Shown here piece after piece: positions 35,214 through 45,088 of a DNA stretch of 64,000 nt. Source of the stretch: Clavibacter sepedonicus (GTDB taxonomy: Bacteria; Actinomycetota; Actinomycetes; Actinomycetales; Microbacteriaceae); assembly GCF_000069225.1 (NCBI RefSeq), contig NC_010407.1, forward strand, positions 1,178,001-1,242,000, given 5' to 3'. Within the stretch, counting starts at the first letter, position 1. Every line of letters starts with the position of its first letter. The translations under genes and the position numbers were made by a program. The notes below the pieces were generated by a model. The model was not told the origin of the DNA. It did no database searches and was given only the letters and a program-made list of their open reading frames with translations.

Positions 35214-36157
35214 CGGGCCGCGGGCGTGAGCCCGTGGCTTGAGTGGATTCGTTCAGTGTTGTAGTGCTCGATGAAGGGGTCAAGCGCGTCGGCGCGGTGT
35301 TGGTTGCTGGTGAAGGGTTGCCGGTAGGCCCACTCGGTCGCGAGGGTCCGGTTGAAGCGCTCGACCTTGCCGTTCTGCCAGGGGCAGTGCGGGCGGATGA
35401 ACTTCTGCCGCGCGCCCAGGTCCTGGACGGCGTTCTTGAACGCGGTCGAGTGCCGGTAGGCGAACGCGTTGTCCGTGATGACCCGCTCGATCCGGGTGAT
35501 CCCGCGCCCGGCGAAGTACGCCGCTGCGCGGGTCAGGAACCCGGCCGCGGTCGCGCCTTTCTCATCGGGATGGATCTCCGCGTAGGCGAGACGGGTGTGG
35601 TCATCGACCGCGGCATGGACGTAATCGAACCCGATCCCGCGGCCGCGGACCTGCTCGCTGCGCCCGTGGACCCGCCAGCCGCCTCCGTCCGGGATCCTCC
35701 CGAGCTTCTTCACGTCCACGTGGATCAGATCACCCGGATGCTCGTGCTCATACCGGTGCGCCGTTGACCGGGATGCCCGGATCACGGCCCCGGTGACGGG
35801 GTCCAACCATGCCAACGGCGGCGCCCCGTGCCGGCGCAGGATGCGGGAGATCGTACGGGATGGAACACCTGTCACCGGCGCCAGCCGCGCAGGACCCGCC
35901 CGCAACTGGGCCCGCGCTTCCAGCACGGCCCGTTCCCGCTCCGGGCTCGTTCGCCTCGGTACTGACCGGGGCCGCGATGACCGATCCGTCAGCCCTCGCA
36001 GCCCCTCGGCACGGAACCGGTTCACCCATCGATGCGCGCACTGCCGCGACACCCCCAGCTCCCGCGCGACGTGCGCGACCGGCCGACGATCCTCCACCAC
36101 CCGCCGCACGAGGAGAACCCTCCCGTGAACCGTCAGACGAGCATTACCGTGGGACAT
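35195..36157 (-). CDS. IS481-family transposase
   Basis: A 320-residue transposase. The N-terminal helix-turn-helix (ARELGVSRQCAHRWVNRF, about 33-50) is followed by an rve/DDE core: first Asp in HVDVKKLGR near 148, second in AAVDDHTRLAY near 183 and Glu in NGKVERFNRTLATE near 272. The ATG has AGGAGG 5 nt upstream. It should excise and insert this IS; the frame looks functional. Confidence 0.93.
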   Translation of the reverse strand: MSHGNARLTVHGRVLLVRRVVEDRRPVAHVARELGVSRQCAHRWVNRFRAEGLRGLTDRSSRPRSVPRRTSPERERAVLEARAQLRAGPARLAPVTGVPSRTISRILRRHGAPPLAWLDPVTGAVIRASRSTAHRYEHEHPGDLIHVDVKKLGRIPDGGGWRVHGRSEQVRGRGIGFDYVHAAVDDHTRLAYAEIHPDEKGATAAGFLTRAAAYFAGRGITRIERVITDNAFAYRHSTAFKNAVQDLGARQKFIRPHCPWQNGKVERFNRTLATEWAYRQPFTSNQHRADALDPFIEHYNTERIHSSHGLTPAARVSPTS

Positions 36158-36225
36158 CGAGGCCTCCTGGCGATGGTTGAACTGAACAGCTCCATCAAGC
36201 CAGGAGGCCTCTTCACACGCCCCGA

Positions 36226-36253
36226 AGTGTCACCAACGTCATGGCCGAGTACA
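36226..36253 (-). repeat. Right terminal inverted repeat of IS
   Basis: 28 bp, the inverted partner of 35186-35213; the outermost six bases read TGTACT on the minus strand. Confidence 0.92.
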
Positions 36254-36259
36254 GCTAGC
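36254..36259 (+). repeat. Right target-site duplication GCTAGC of IS
   Basis: Second copy of the 6-bp duplication, abutting the right terminal repeat. Confidence 0.9.
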
Positions 36260-36361
36260 ACCCGGTGGGAGTCCGCGCGACCCGGAGCCGCCGGGCCCGG
36301 CCGCGCCTACGCTCGACGTGACCGCGGCCGCACCCGCGGCGACGACGCCACGAGGAGCCCC

Positions 36362-36565
36362 ATGACCCGCGCGAAGAACGCATCGCGCACGATCCTCATC
36401 GTCGTCCTCGGCGCCCTGGTCGCGTCGCTCGGCGGGCTCGCCGCGACCCTCGCGGCGCAGGGGGCGTCCCCGCTCGCGCTCGGGAGCGTCATCGGGATCG
36501 CCCTGGTGCTCCTCGTGGTCGTCGGAGCGCTGGGAGCATCGGGCCGCCGTCGGCGGGCGCGCTGA
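36362..36565 (+). CDS. Small two-helix membrane protein
   Basis: A 67-residue protein with hydrophobic helices at about 10-32 and 38-58 and basic ends (MTRAKNASR, GRRRRAR). GAGGAG lies 4 nt before the ATG. A TACGCT hexamer about 50 nt upstream could be its promoter. No family recognised; it is convergent with the glycosylase gene 4 nt away. Confidence 0.68.
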   Translation: MTRAKNASRTILIVVLGALVASLGGLAATLAAQGASPLALGSVIGIALVLLVVVGALGASGRRRRAR

Positions 36566-36569
36566 CGGA

Positions 36570-37493
36570 TCAGCCCGCGGCCGGAATCCCGTCGGTCATC
36601 ACGCGCCAGAGGTGCAGGGTCGCGTAGGAGCGCCACGGCGACCACGCGGCGGCGCGCGCGTCGAGGGCGCGCGCCTCGTCGGGGAGCCCGAGGGCGGCGG
36701 CACCGCGGCGGACGATGAGGTCGCCGGAGAGCAGGATGTCGGGCTCGCCGAGCGCGCGCATCGCGACGTAGTCGGCGGTCCACGGGCCGACGCCGTGGAA
36801 GGCGACGAGCGCCGCCCGGAGCTCCGCTCGCGGCATGCCGTGCTCGATCATGAGCTCGCCCGTCTCGAGGGCCTCGGCGATGCGGGTCAGCGTCGCCGTG
36901 CGTCGTGCCGGCCCGCGCAGCAGCTCCGCGCCGTCGCGGGCGATGCGCGCGGCGGTGGGCGGGAGGCGGGTGACGGATCCGTGCGCGACCGACCCGGGCA
37001 GGTCCTCACCGAGGTCCGCCGTCATGCGGCGATGGGTGGCGCGTGCGGAGGCGACCGAGATCTGCTGGCCCACGATCGTGCGGAAGAGGGTCGAGCGCGG
37101 ATCCAGCGTGCCGGGGATGCGGAGGCCGGGCGTCGCGCGCACGGCGGCGGCGAGCGCGGGGTCGCGGGCGAGGTCCGCGTCGATGCGGGCCGCGTCGACG
37201 TCGAGGCCGAGCAGGCGGCGCGTGCCGGCGAGGAGCTCGGGGGCGTCGGCGGCGTGCTCGACGCGGGTGGTCACCTCGTCGCCGGGCTCGCGGTCGACGA
37301 GGCGCACGGTCACCGTCCCCGCGCCGTGCGCGAGCCGGGCCGACTGCGTGAACGAGGTCGTGTCGCCCTCCTCGGCGCCCGTGACGGCATGCCAGGAGAG
37401 GAAGCGGATCACGCCGTCGCCGTCGAAGGGCGCCGGCACCTCGAGCACCGTCCGGGCGACGTGCGCGGGCGCCGCGGCGCCGGGGGAGTCCAT
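36570..37493 (-). CDS. DNA-3-methyladenine glycosylase II (AlkA type)
   Basis: A 307-residue base-excision enzyme. An AlkA N-terminal domain (about 14-125) precedes the HhH-GPD domain: RTIVGQQISVASA near 138, hairpin GVGPWTA at 234-240 and catalytic D258 in LLSGD. It removes alkylated purines from DNA. There is no Ada methyl-acceptor domain. The start is 6 nt after CAGGCT, a weak variant of the leaderless pattern seen elsewhere. Confidence 0.88.
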   Translation of the reverse strand: MDSPGAAAPAHVARTVLEVPAPFDGDGVIRFLSWHAVTGAEEGDTTSFTQSARLAHGAGTVTVRLVDREPGDEVTTRVEHAADAPELLAGTRRLLGLDVDAARIDADLARDPALAAAVRATPGLRIPGTLDPRSTLFRTIVGQQISVASARATHRRMTADLGEDLPGSVAHGSVTRLPPTAARIARDGAELLRGPARRTATLTRIAEALETGELMIEHGMPRAELRAALVAFHGVGPWTADYVAMRALGEPDILLSGDLIVRRGAAALGLPDEARALDARAAAWSPWRSYATLHLWRVMTDGIPAAG

Positions 37494-37538
37494 GCGCCCA
37501 GCCTGCCCGACGCCCCCGACCGCGGCGGGCGCGCGACC

Positions 37539-37544
37539 TACAGT
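37539..37544 (+). promoter_or_regulatory. -10 hexamer TACAGT, leaderless start at 37552
   Basis: TACAGT, 7 nt, ATG of the GlcD-type oxidase. Confidence 0.5.
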
Positions 37545-37551
37545 GGATCGC

Positions 37552-38979
<1,428 letters not shown>

Positions 38980-39102
38980 ACCCGGGCGAGGCGGCCTGAT
39001 CAGACGGCGATCCTGCCGGGTGTCCGCGCGCCGAGCCGACCCGGACGGCGGGCGATCCCCTCGGTAGGCTGGCGAAGCCGATCCGCCGAAGAGAGGGCCG
39101 TC

Positions 39103-40308
39103 GTGACCGACCCGTCCGTCCCCGTGACCGCCCACCGTCCCTCGCCGGCCTCGCCGCCGCCGTCCATGGAGCTGCCGACGCCGCACGCGTCGTCGCGGAT
39201 CACCGCGTCGGCCGTGCTCGGCGTCGTGGGCGTCGCCGTGCTGCTGCTCGTCGGCCTCGTCGTCGCCGCCTACCTCGTGCTCAGCCTCGGGATCCAGGCC
39301 GTCGCGATCTGCGCGCTCCTCGCCCTCATCCCGCTCGCCGGCGTGCTCCTCGCCATCCGCTGGGTCGACCGGTGGGAGCCCGAGCCGCGGCTCGCGCTCC
39401 TGTTCGCGCTGCTGTGGGGTGCGGCCGCATCCGTGGCGATCGCGCTGCTCTTCGACCTCGTGGCGCAGTACGCGCGCCTCGCGATCGGCGTGCCGACGCA
39501 GTACACCGAGTTCCTGCAGCTCGCCGTCCAGGCGCCCGTCGTCGAGGAGAGCGCGAAGGCGATCGGCCTCCTCCTCATCTTCTGGGTCGCGCGCCGCCAC
39601 TTCGACGGGCCGGTAGACGGCGTCGTCTACGGCGCCACCATCGCGGCCGGCTTCGCCTTCACGGAGAACATCGTCTACTTCGGCGGCCCGCTCGTCTCCG
39701 GCACGACCGGCACGCTCGTCGGCACCTTCGTGCTGCGCGGCCTCTTCTCGCCGTTCGCGCACGTGACCTTCACGATGATCACCGGCATCGCCATCGGCTA
39801 CGGCGCGCGTCGCGGACCCGGTGCGGCCCTCGGCTTCGGCGCGAGCGGGCTCGTCGGCGCCATCGTGCTGCACGCGCTCTGGAACACGGGCGTCACCATC
39901 ACGGGCGACTTCCTCTCCTTCTACGTGCTGCTGCAGGTGCCGATCTTCGCGTTCCTCGTGACCGTCGTGATCCTCCTGCGCCGCTACGAGATCCACCTCA
40001 CGCGCCGCCGCCTCCGCGAGTACGCGGCCGTCGGCTGGTTCACGCCCGCCGAGGTCGAGATGCTGAGCACGTGGCAGGGGCGCCGCCGGGCCCGGCTCTG
40101 GGCGCGCACGCGCGGCGGTGACGCGGGCCGGGCCATGGGCCTCTTCACGCGCGACGCCACGCGCCTGGCGTTCGCGCGGCAGCGGATGCTCTCCGAGCGG
40201 CCCGCCGCGTCCGGCCGGTCGGAGGCCGGGCACCTCGACGACGAGCGGCGCCTGCTGCGCGCCGTCACCGGTCACCGCGAGGCGCTCCTTCGCGGCGGAC
40301 GTCGCTAG
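39103..40308 (+). CDS. PrsW family intramembrane metalloprotease
   Basis: A 401-residue protein with about eight membrane helices. Family motifs are VVEESAKAIG near 147, FAFTENIVYFGG near 186, SPFAHVTFTMITG near 224 and LHALWNTG near 259; the Glu and His residues are the predicted metal site. PrsW cleaves membrane-bound anti-sigma factors in Bacillus, but actinobacterial homologues have unknown targets. The GTG has GAGAGG upstream and TAGGCT about 35 nt before it. The C-tail (about 300-401) is basic and cytoplasmic. Confidence 0.87.
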   Translation: MTDPSVPVTAHRPSPASPPPSMELPTPHASSRITASAVLGVVGVAVLLLVGLVVAAYLVLSLGIQAVAICALLALIPLAGVLLAIRWVDRWEPEPRLALLFALLWGAAASVAIALLFDLVAQYARLAIGVPTQYTEFLQLAVQAPVVEESAKAIGLLLIFWVARRHFDGPVDGVVYGATIAAGFAFTENIVYFGGPLVSGTTGTLVGTFVLRGLFSPFAHVTFTMITGIAIGYGARRGPGAALGFGASGLVGAIVLHALWNTGVTITGDFLSFYVLLQVPIFAFLVTVVILLRRYEIHLTRRRLREYAAVGWFTPAEVEMLSTWQGRRRARLWARTRGGDAGRAMGLFTRDATRLAFARQRMLSERPAASGRSEAGHLDDERRLLRAVTGHREALLRGGRR

Positions 40309-40396
40309 CCGCCCAGCGTCGTGGGCGAGCCGGGCATCCCGTCCGGTGTCGCAGGTCGCGAGTAGCGTCGGAGGCACCACACGAGGAGGCACCACC

Positions 40397-40675
40397 ATGA
40401 GCGATGCGAACCAGGACACCACAGGCGGCGACGAGAAGGAGATGCTCGGCTCCTCCACCCCCACGCCGCCCCAGAGCGCCGAGAAGGACCCGAGCACCTG
40501 GGTCACGGGCGACGAGCCGATGACGGGCGCGCAGCGCAGCTACCTCGACTCGCTCGCCACGCAGGCCGGCGAGGAGATCCCCGCCGACCTCAACAAGGCG
40601 GAGGCGAGCGAGCAGATCGAGCGCCTGCAGGAGAAGAAGGACACCGCGTCGCCGCAGTCGGACGACGCGAGCTGA
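40397..40675 (+). CDS. DUF3072 domain protein
   Basis: A 92-residue soluble protein. PMTGAQRSYLDSLATQAGEE (about 41-60) and the following NKAEASEQIERLQ match the DUF3072 pattern; both termini are polar and disordered. AGGAGG lies 7 nt before the ATG and TAGCGT lies further upstream, so it has a leader. A strong hairpin follows. Function unknown. Confidence 0.82.
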   Translation: MSDANQDTTGGDEKEMLGSSTPTPPQSAEKDPSTWVTGDEPMTGAQRSYLDSLATQAGEEIPADLNKAEASEQIERLQEKKDTASPQSDDAS

Positions 40676-40690
40676 TCCGCGCATGACGGG

Positions 40691-40723
40691 GACGGGCGGG
40701 TGCCGCACAGGCGCCCGCCCGTC
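40691..40723 (+). terminator. Hairpin terminator after DUF3072 gene
   Basis: A 14-bp stem (one G.T pair) with a 5-nt loop, 16 nt after the stop codon. Confidence 0.78.
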
Positions 40724-40762
40724 GTCGCGTGACGCGGGGGACCGCACGAAGGGGGAGGACGC

Positions 40763-41383
40763 ATGACCACGCTCGTCGGGTACGTCCGCGTCGCGCGCTC
40801 CGAGGAGTCCTACCAGGACCAGGTCGATGCCCTCGACGCGGCCGGCTGCGAGCGGATCTTCGTCGACGTCGCCGGAGGCCCCAAGGCCCCACGCCCCGGC
40901 CTTCAGGACGCGCTCGACTACCTCCGCGAGAACGACGAGCTGCTCGTCGTGAGCCTCGACCGGCTAGGGCCGGGCACCGCCGACGTGGTGCGGATCCTCA
41001 ACTCCCTCGAGGCGCGCGGCATCGCCTTCCGCGCCGTCCGCGACGGGCTGGAGGCCGGCACCGCGGCTGGCCGCGGGTTCTTCGCGGCCACGCTCGCGCT
41101 CGCGACGGTGGAGGCGACGACGGAGGCCGAACGGCATCGCCGCCGCTCCGGCGACCGGCCCGCGCGCGCGACCCCCGATGCCGGGGAAGAGACGCCCGTC
41201 GCACCCGCCTTCCCGTCGCTGCCCAAGGGCATCACGCGGCGGAAGCTCCAGATCGCGGTCGAGGAGCGGTCGAAGGGCCGCGACACCGCGGAGATCGCGC
41301 GCGTGCTCGACGTGAGCGAGCGCGTCGTCACGCGCGCGCTCGCCTGGGCGGAGTCGGGGCGCCTGGGCGGCATGTCGCGCTGA
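40763..41383 (+). CDS. Serine-recombinase-like protein, catalytic Ser missing
   Basis: A 206-residue protein with a resolvase N-terminal domain (LVGYVRVARSEESYQDQVDA, about 4-23; RPGLQDALDYLR; SLDRLGPGT) and a C-terminal helix-turn-helix (TAEIARVLDVSERVVTRAL). Where resolvases have RVS with the nucleophilic Ser, it has RVA (A11); LDRLGR is LDRLGP. Strand cleavage is therefore unlikely, and a DNA-binding or regulatory role is the better guess. It has its own GGGGGAGG ribosome site. Confidence 0.8.
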   Translation: MTTLVGYVRVARSEESYQDQVDALDAAGCERIFVDVAGGPKAPRPGLQDALDYLRENDELLVVSLDRLGPGTADVVRILNSLEARGIAFRAVRDGLEAGTAAGRGFFAATLALATVEATTEAERHRRRSGDRPARATPDAGEETPVAPAFPSLPKGITRRKLQIAVEERSKGRDTAEIARVLDVSERVVTRALAWAESGRLGGMSR

Positions 41384-41487
41384 GGCCGGGGACGGCCGCG
41401 GCGGCTCGGGCTCGGGTCCGCGCGAGCTGGTCCCCGCGACGGAGCGCGTCGGCACCCGCGGCCGAGGTGCCCGGCCCGCCTGTTTCC

Positions 41488-41493
41488 TAACCT
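41488..41493 (+). promoter_or_regulatory. -10 hexamer TAACCT, leaderless start at 41500
   Basis: TAACCT, 6 nt (GGGGAG), ATG. The GGGGAG touches the ATG and is too close to act as a ribosome site. Confidence 0.55.
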
Positions 41494-41499
41494 GGGGAG

Positions 41500-42864
41500 A
41501 TGACCGGATCCCGCCCCGCGCCCCCACGACGACCGGCGGGTCGTCCCCGGGCGGTCCGCCGTCGCCGCGACGCCGTGCTGGCGGCCGTGGTCGCCACCGC
41601 GCTCGTCGGCGTCGGCCTGGTGACCGGGATCCTCCCCTCGCCGGTCGGCGGCGCGTCGGCCGATCCCGCCTCCTGCACCGTCGACGCGCTCACGGCCGGC
41701 TGGTCGACCGGCACGCTGCACCTGTCCGCCGCCGAGGTGGACGGCGACGCGGGTGCCGGCGTCCTCGACGTGCGCGGCGACGTGCCGGCCGCCACCGCCA
41801 GCACCATGAAGGTCCTCACCGCGGCGGCGGCCGTCGAGTCGCTCGGCCCCGACCGCCGCGTCGCGACCCGCGTGCTCCAGGGCCCGCGCGCCGACACGGT
41901 CGTCCTCGTGGGCGGCGGCGACCCGACGCTCAGCCGCCTCCCCGCCGGCACCGACGGCGTCTACCCCGACGCCCCGCACCTCGACGACCTCGCCCGCCAG
42001 GTGCTCGACGCCCGACGCGCCGATCCGGACCTCGCCGACGTCCCGATCCGCCGCCTGCAGGCCGACAGCAGCCTGTTCACCGGGCCGGTCTGGCTGCCGG
42101 AGTGGCCGCTCGAGGCCCGGCGGGGCGGATCCATGTCGAACATCACGGCGCTCATGGTCGACGGCGACCGCGACGACCCGGCCGAGCCCTACTCGCGCCG
42201 CGGCGATGCGGCCGTCGCGCGCGCGGCCGACGCCTTCGCCGCGCTGCTCGGCGACGACGTGGCGGCCGACGGTCCGCTCGTGACCGCGGCGGCCGGATCC
42301 GCCGTGCTCGGCACCGTGGAGTCCGCGCCCGTCCGCGACCTCGTCGGCTACATGCTCACCCACTCGGACGGCACGCTCGCGGAGACCCTCGCGCGCCTGG
42401 TCTCGATCGAGGAGGGCGCACGCAGCGCGGCCGCGGACATCCAGCGCGGCACGCCCGCCGCCCTCGCGGGCCTCGACCTGCCCGCCGACGGCGTCGTGCT
42501 GGTCGACGGCTCCGGCCTGTCGTACGCGAACCGCGTGCCGGCCGCGCTCCTCACGCGGCTCATGGTGCGGGTCGCGGAGCACCGCGGCGACCTCGCCGTC
42601 GCCGGGCGCACGGGCACCCTCGCGGAGGGCGGCCGCTTCACGGGCGAGGCGGATGCGGCGGCCGGCCGGATCCGCGGCAAGACGGGCACGCTCGAGCGGA
42701 TGCACGGGCTCACCGGCATCGCCGACGCGGAGGACGGCACCGAGGTGGCCTTCACCATCTGGGCGGAGGACGTGGATCCGTCCGTCCCCGCGGAGTCCGC
42801 CCGCGCCGAGATCGACTCGCTCGCGACCGACCTCCACCGCTGCGGCGGCGCGCTCGGCGGCTGA
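41500..42864 (+). CDS. D-Ala-D-Ala carboxypeptidase/endopeptidase (PBP4 type)
   Basis: A 454-residue penicillin-binding protein of class C. A membrane/signal segment lies at about 25-53 after a long Arg/Pro-rich start. Active-site motifs are STMK (S101, K104), SYAN in DGSGLSYANR near 338, and KTGT near 394. It trims or cleaves peptidoglycan cross-links outside the cell. The start is predicted leaderless. Confidence 0.9.
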   Translation: MTGSRPAPPRRPAGRPRAVRRRRDAVLAAVVATALVGVGLVTGILPSPVGGASADPASCTVDALTAGWSTGTLHLSAAEVDGDAGAGVLDVRGDVPAATASTMKVLTAAAAVESLGPDRRVATRVLQGPRADTVVLVGGGDPTLSRLPAGTDGVYPDAPHLDDLARQVLDARRADPDLADVPIRRLQADSSLFTGPVWLPEWPLEARRGGSMSNITALMVDGDRDDPAEPYSRRGDAAVARAADAFAALLGDDVAADGPLVTAAAGSAVLGTVESAPVRDLVGYMLTHSDGTLAETLARLVSIEEGARSAAADIQRGTPAALAGLDLPADGVVLVDGSGLSYANRVPAALLTRLMVRVAEHRGDLAVAGRTGTLAEGGRFTGEADAAAGRIRGKTGTLERMHGLTGIADAEDGTEVAFTIWAEDVDPSVPAESARAEIDSLATDLHRCGGALGG

Positions 42865-42901
42865 TCCGCTCGCGACCGGCGACGCGCGAGGCGCCCGCCT
42901 C

Positions 42902-43564
42902 CTACGCCCCCGAGCGCCCCACGAGCCGGTGGTCGTGCGCGTACACGACGAGCTGCACGCGGTCCCGCAGCGCGAGCTTGGCGAGGATGCTGCTCACGTG
43001 CGTCTTCACGGTCGACTCGCTCACGAACTCGAGGGCCGCGACTTCGGCGTTCGAGAGGCCGCGGGCCACGTGCCCGAAGACGTCCTTCTCGCGCACGCTC
43101 AGCGAGCGGAACGCCGGCGGCGCCGGGGGAGCGGGCGCTGCGGTCGCGTCCGAGGTGAACAGCTGCGTGAGCTCGTCCGGCGCGAGGACGGCGCTGCCCG
43201 CGTGCACGGCGCGGATCGCGGCGGCGAGGAACGCGGGCGTCGCGTCCTTCAGGAGGAAGCCGCTCGCGCCGCCCCGGATGGCCGTGGCCGAGGCGCGGTC
43301 GAGCGCGAACGTCGTAAGCACGATGACGCGCGGGGGAGCGTCCCGCGTCCCGTCGAAGAGGGCGCGCACGGTCTCGAGGCCGTCCATCACGGGCATGCGC
43401 ATGTCGAGGAGCACGACGTCGGGCCGCACCTCGTCGATCACGCCGAGGCCCTCCTGCCCGTCGCCGGCCTCGCCGACCACCTCGAGGTCGGGCTGGGCGT
43501 CGAGGGCGACGCGCACGCCGCCGCGGAACAGCTCCTGGTCGTCGACGAGCACGATGCGGATCAC
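42902..43564 (-). CDS. NarL/LuxR-type response regulator
   Basis: A 220-residue regulator. The receiver domain (1-120) has the acidic pair D8/D9 and phosphoacceptor D54 (LLDMRMPVMD). A Pro/Ala linker leads to a LuxR helix-turn-helix (about 150-215; VARGLSNAEVAALEFVSEST). Its GTG start overlaps the kinase TGA by 4 nt (43561-43564), so the pair is co-translated. Targets unknown. Confidence 0.92.
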   Translation of the reverse strand: MIRIVLVDDQELFRGGVRVALDAQPDLEVVGEAGDGQEGLGVIDEVRPDVVLLDMRMPVMDGLETVRALFDGTRDAPPRVIVLTTFALDRASATAIRGGASGFLLKDATPAFLAAAIRAVHAGSAVLAPDELTQLFTSDATAAPAPPAPPAFRSLSVREKDVFGHVARGLSNAEVAALEFVSESTVKTHVSSILAKLALRDRVQLVVYAHDHRLVGRSGA

Positions 43565-44796
43565 GGGCGGCCTCCTGGCACGGCGAGGGGGTGGGCGGCG
43601 GGCAGGGGGATGCGGGCGCGCGCGGTGAACAGGTCGTCGACGGCCTCGGCCTCGAGGTCGCCCCCGACGGCGGCGAGCCGCGCGCGCATGCCGTCGACCC
43701 CGGTGCCCACGCGCAGCGACTCGATGCCGAGCGGGCCGGTGCGGTCGGGGACGGTTCCGCGTCGCGCGACCGGGTTCTCGACCTCGAGCACGACGTCGGC
43801 GGCGCGCCACGTCTCGCGCAGGCGGATGCGCCCGCCGGGTTCGCCGTGCCGCATCGCGTTGGTCGTCATCTCCTGCGCGACGCGGCGGATGACCACCTGG
43901 CGTGCGGGATCCACCTGTCGCCGGATCCCGCGCACCTCGTGTGCGAGGTCGACGCCGGCCGCCCGCACCTGCGCGACGACGGCGTCGAGGTCCTCGGGCC
44001 CCTCGTCCGCGTCGGTGACGCTGGTGCCGCTCAGGACCTCGCGCACCTCGGCGAGCGAGCGGCGGGCGGTGTCGGCGATGGTGGCGGAGACGCCGCGGAT
44101 CCGCTCCTCGTCGTCGAGGAACTGCACGGAGTCGGCCTGCGCGATGATGACCGCGAGCGAGTGCCCGACGATGTCGTGCACGTCGCGCGCCATGCTCGCC
44201 CGCAGCGTCTCGGCCTGCGCGAGGTCGACGGCCTTCACCGCGGTGTCCTCGGCCTGGACGCGGAGGCGCGACTCGGTGGTGCGGGACCGGATCACGCGCA
44301 CCACGAGGCCGGTCAGCCACGCGAGGAGCAGCATCAGGACCGGCGCCAGGACGAAGATCACGGCGCCGATGCCGCCCGGGCTGATCAGGAGCGAGTAGCG
44401 GGCGCCCGTGTGCAGCAGGTAGACGGTGGCCATCGCGCCGCCGACGACCGCGGAGGCGCCGCCGAGGACGGCCGTCGTGCGGGATCCCCGCCGGGCGGTG
44501 GAGTAGAGCACCAGCAGCAGCGCCAGGTCGGCGAAGCCGGGCCGCTCGCCCAGCTGCCACTGCGCGAGCGCCATCGCCCAGGCCAGTCCGAGCGAGGCTC
44601 CCGGGAAGACCGAGCGCACGACGACGGCGAGGAGCACCAGGAGCGCGACGGCGGGGTTCGCCATCTGCACGTCCACCGGCGGACTCAGGGCGAGTCCGGC
44701 CAGCACGATCCCGACGACCGCGTCCACGGAGACCTCGACGCCGTCGTGGTGCCGAGGTGCGCGAGCGCGCGTCGCGGCAGCTGTCCCGGTGTCCAT
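43561..44796 (-). CDS. Sensor histidine kinase, HisKA_3 type
   Basis: A 411-residue kinase. Membrane helices between about 25 and 168 form the sensor with little extracellular sequence, suggesting intramembrane sensing. The dimerisation/phosphoacceptor box ASMARDVHDIVGHSL contains H207, and the ATPase N box is EMTTNAMRHGEPGG. It pairs with the downstream response regulator. The ATG is 7 nt after TAGGCT (44804-44809), so a leaderless mRNA is expected. Confidence 0.92.
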   Translation of the reverse strand: MDTGTAAATRARAPRHHDGVEVSVDAVVGIVLAGLALSPPVDVQMANPAVALLVLLAVVVRSVFPGASLGLAWAMALAQWQLGERPGFADLALLLVLYSTARRGSRTTAVLGGASAVVGGAMATVYLLHTGARYSLLISPGGIGAVIFVLAPVLMLLLAWLTGLVVRVIRSRTTESRLRVQAEDTAVKAVDLAQAETLRASMARDVHDIVGHSLAVIIAQADSVQFLDDEERIRGVSATIADTARRSLAEVREVLSGTSVTDADEGPEDLDAVVAQVRAAGVDLAHEVRGIRRQVDPARQVVIRRVAQEMTTNAMRHGEPGGRIRLRETWRAADVVLEVENPVARRGTVPDRTGPLGIESLRVGTGVDGMRARLAAVGGDLEAEAVDDLFTARARIPLPAAHPLAVPGGRP

Positions 44797-44803
44797 CGGC
44801 CAC

Positions 44804-44809
44804 AGCCTA
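44804..44809 (-). promoter_or_regulatory. -10 hexamer TAGGCT, leaderless start at 44796
   Basis: TAGGCT, 7 nt, ATG of the histidine kinase. Confidence 0.57.
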
Positions 44810-44833
44810 GGCGCGGCCCCTCGGCCGGGTCGC

Positions 44834-44868
44834 CCCTCGCGGGTACCGGGATCCGGTACCCGCGAGGG
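44834..44868 (-). terminator. Long perfect hairpin after DUF2945 gene
   Basis: A perfect 16-bp stem (44834-44849 with 44853-44868) and a 3-nt loop. It separates the DUF2945/SDR unit from the kinase promoter. Confidence 0.78.
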
Positions 44869-44878
44869 AGGGGCGTCC

Positions 44879-45088
44879 CTACTTCTTCTTCGTCAGCGCG
44901 GATCCCTTGTGTGCCGCGGTCTTGCCGGACTTGTCGCTCTCCACGATGTACGCGGGCTCGTCGGACGATGCCGTGAAGTGCTGCCCGTCGTGCTGGAAGT
45001 CCTTCGTCTTCTCCTCGACGACCTTCCCGTGCGTCTCGCCCTGGGGCGTGTTCCAGGTGACGTGGTCGCCCTTCTTCAGCGCGGCCAT
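44879..45088 (-). CDS. DUF2945 (hypervirulence-associated Tudor-like) protein
   Basis: A 69-residue SH3/Tudor-like protein: KKGDHVTWNTPQGETHGKVV near 5 and PAYIVESDKSGKTAAHKGSA near 45, ending in KKK. The family is widespread in soil and plant-associated bacteria and fungi; the virulence label comes from one fungal study. Its ATG overlaps the stop of the upstream SDR by 1 nt (TGATG), so translation is coupled. The frameshifted SDR frame also runs into this gene in frame. Confidence 0.88.
   Translation of the reverse strand: MAALKKGDHVTWNTPQGETHGKVVEEKTKDFQHDGQHFTASSDEPAYIVESDKSGKTAAHKGSALTKKK

Larger units (their letters stand above)
35186..36253 (-). mobile_element. Complete IS481-family insertion sequence, 1068 bp
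   Basis: It is bounded by 28-bp terminal inverted repeats (26 of 28 matching) that start TGTACT, carries a single intact DDE transposase on the minus strand and is flanked by a 6-bp GCTAGC duplication. Size and family resemble the IS1121/IS1122 elements described from Clavibacter; identity was not tested. The intact frame and exact duplication point to a recent insertion just past the ku stop codon. Confidence 0.93.

Noticed and set aside
40763..41383. Recombinase-like gene as the integrase of a mobile element
   Set aside because: The catalytic Ser is missing and I found no flanking direct repeats, tRNA gene or cargo genes.
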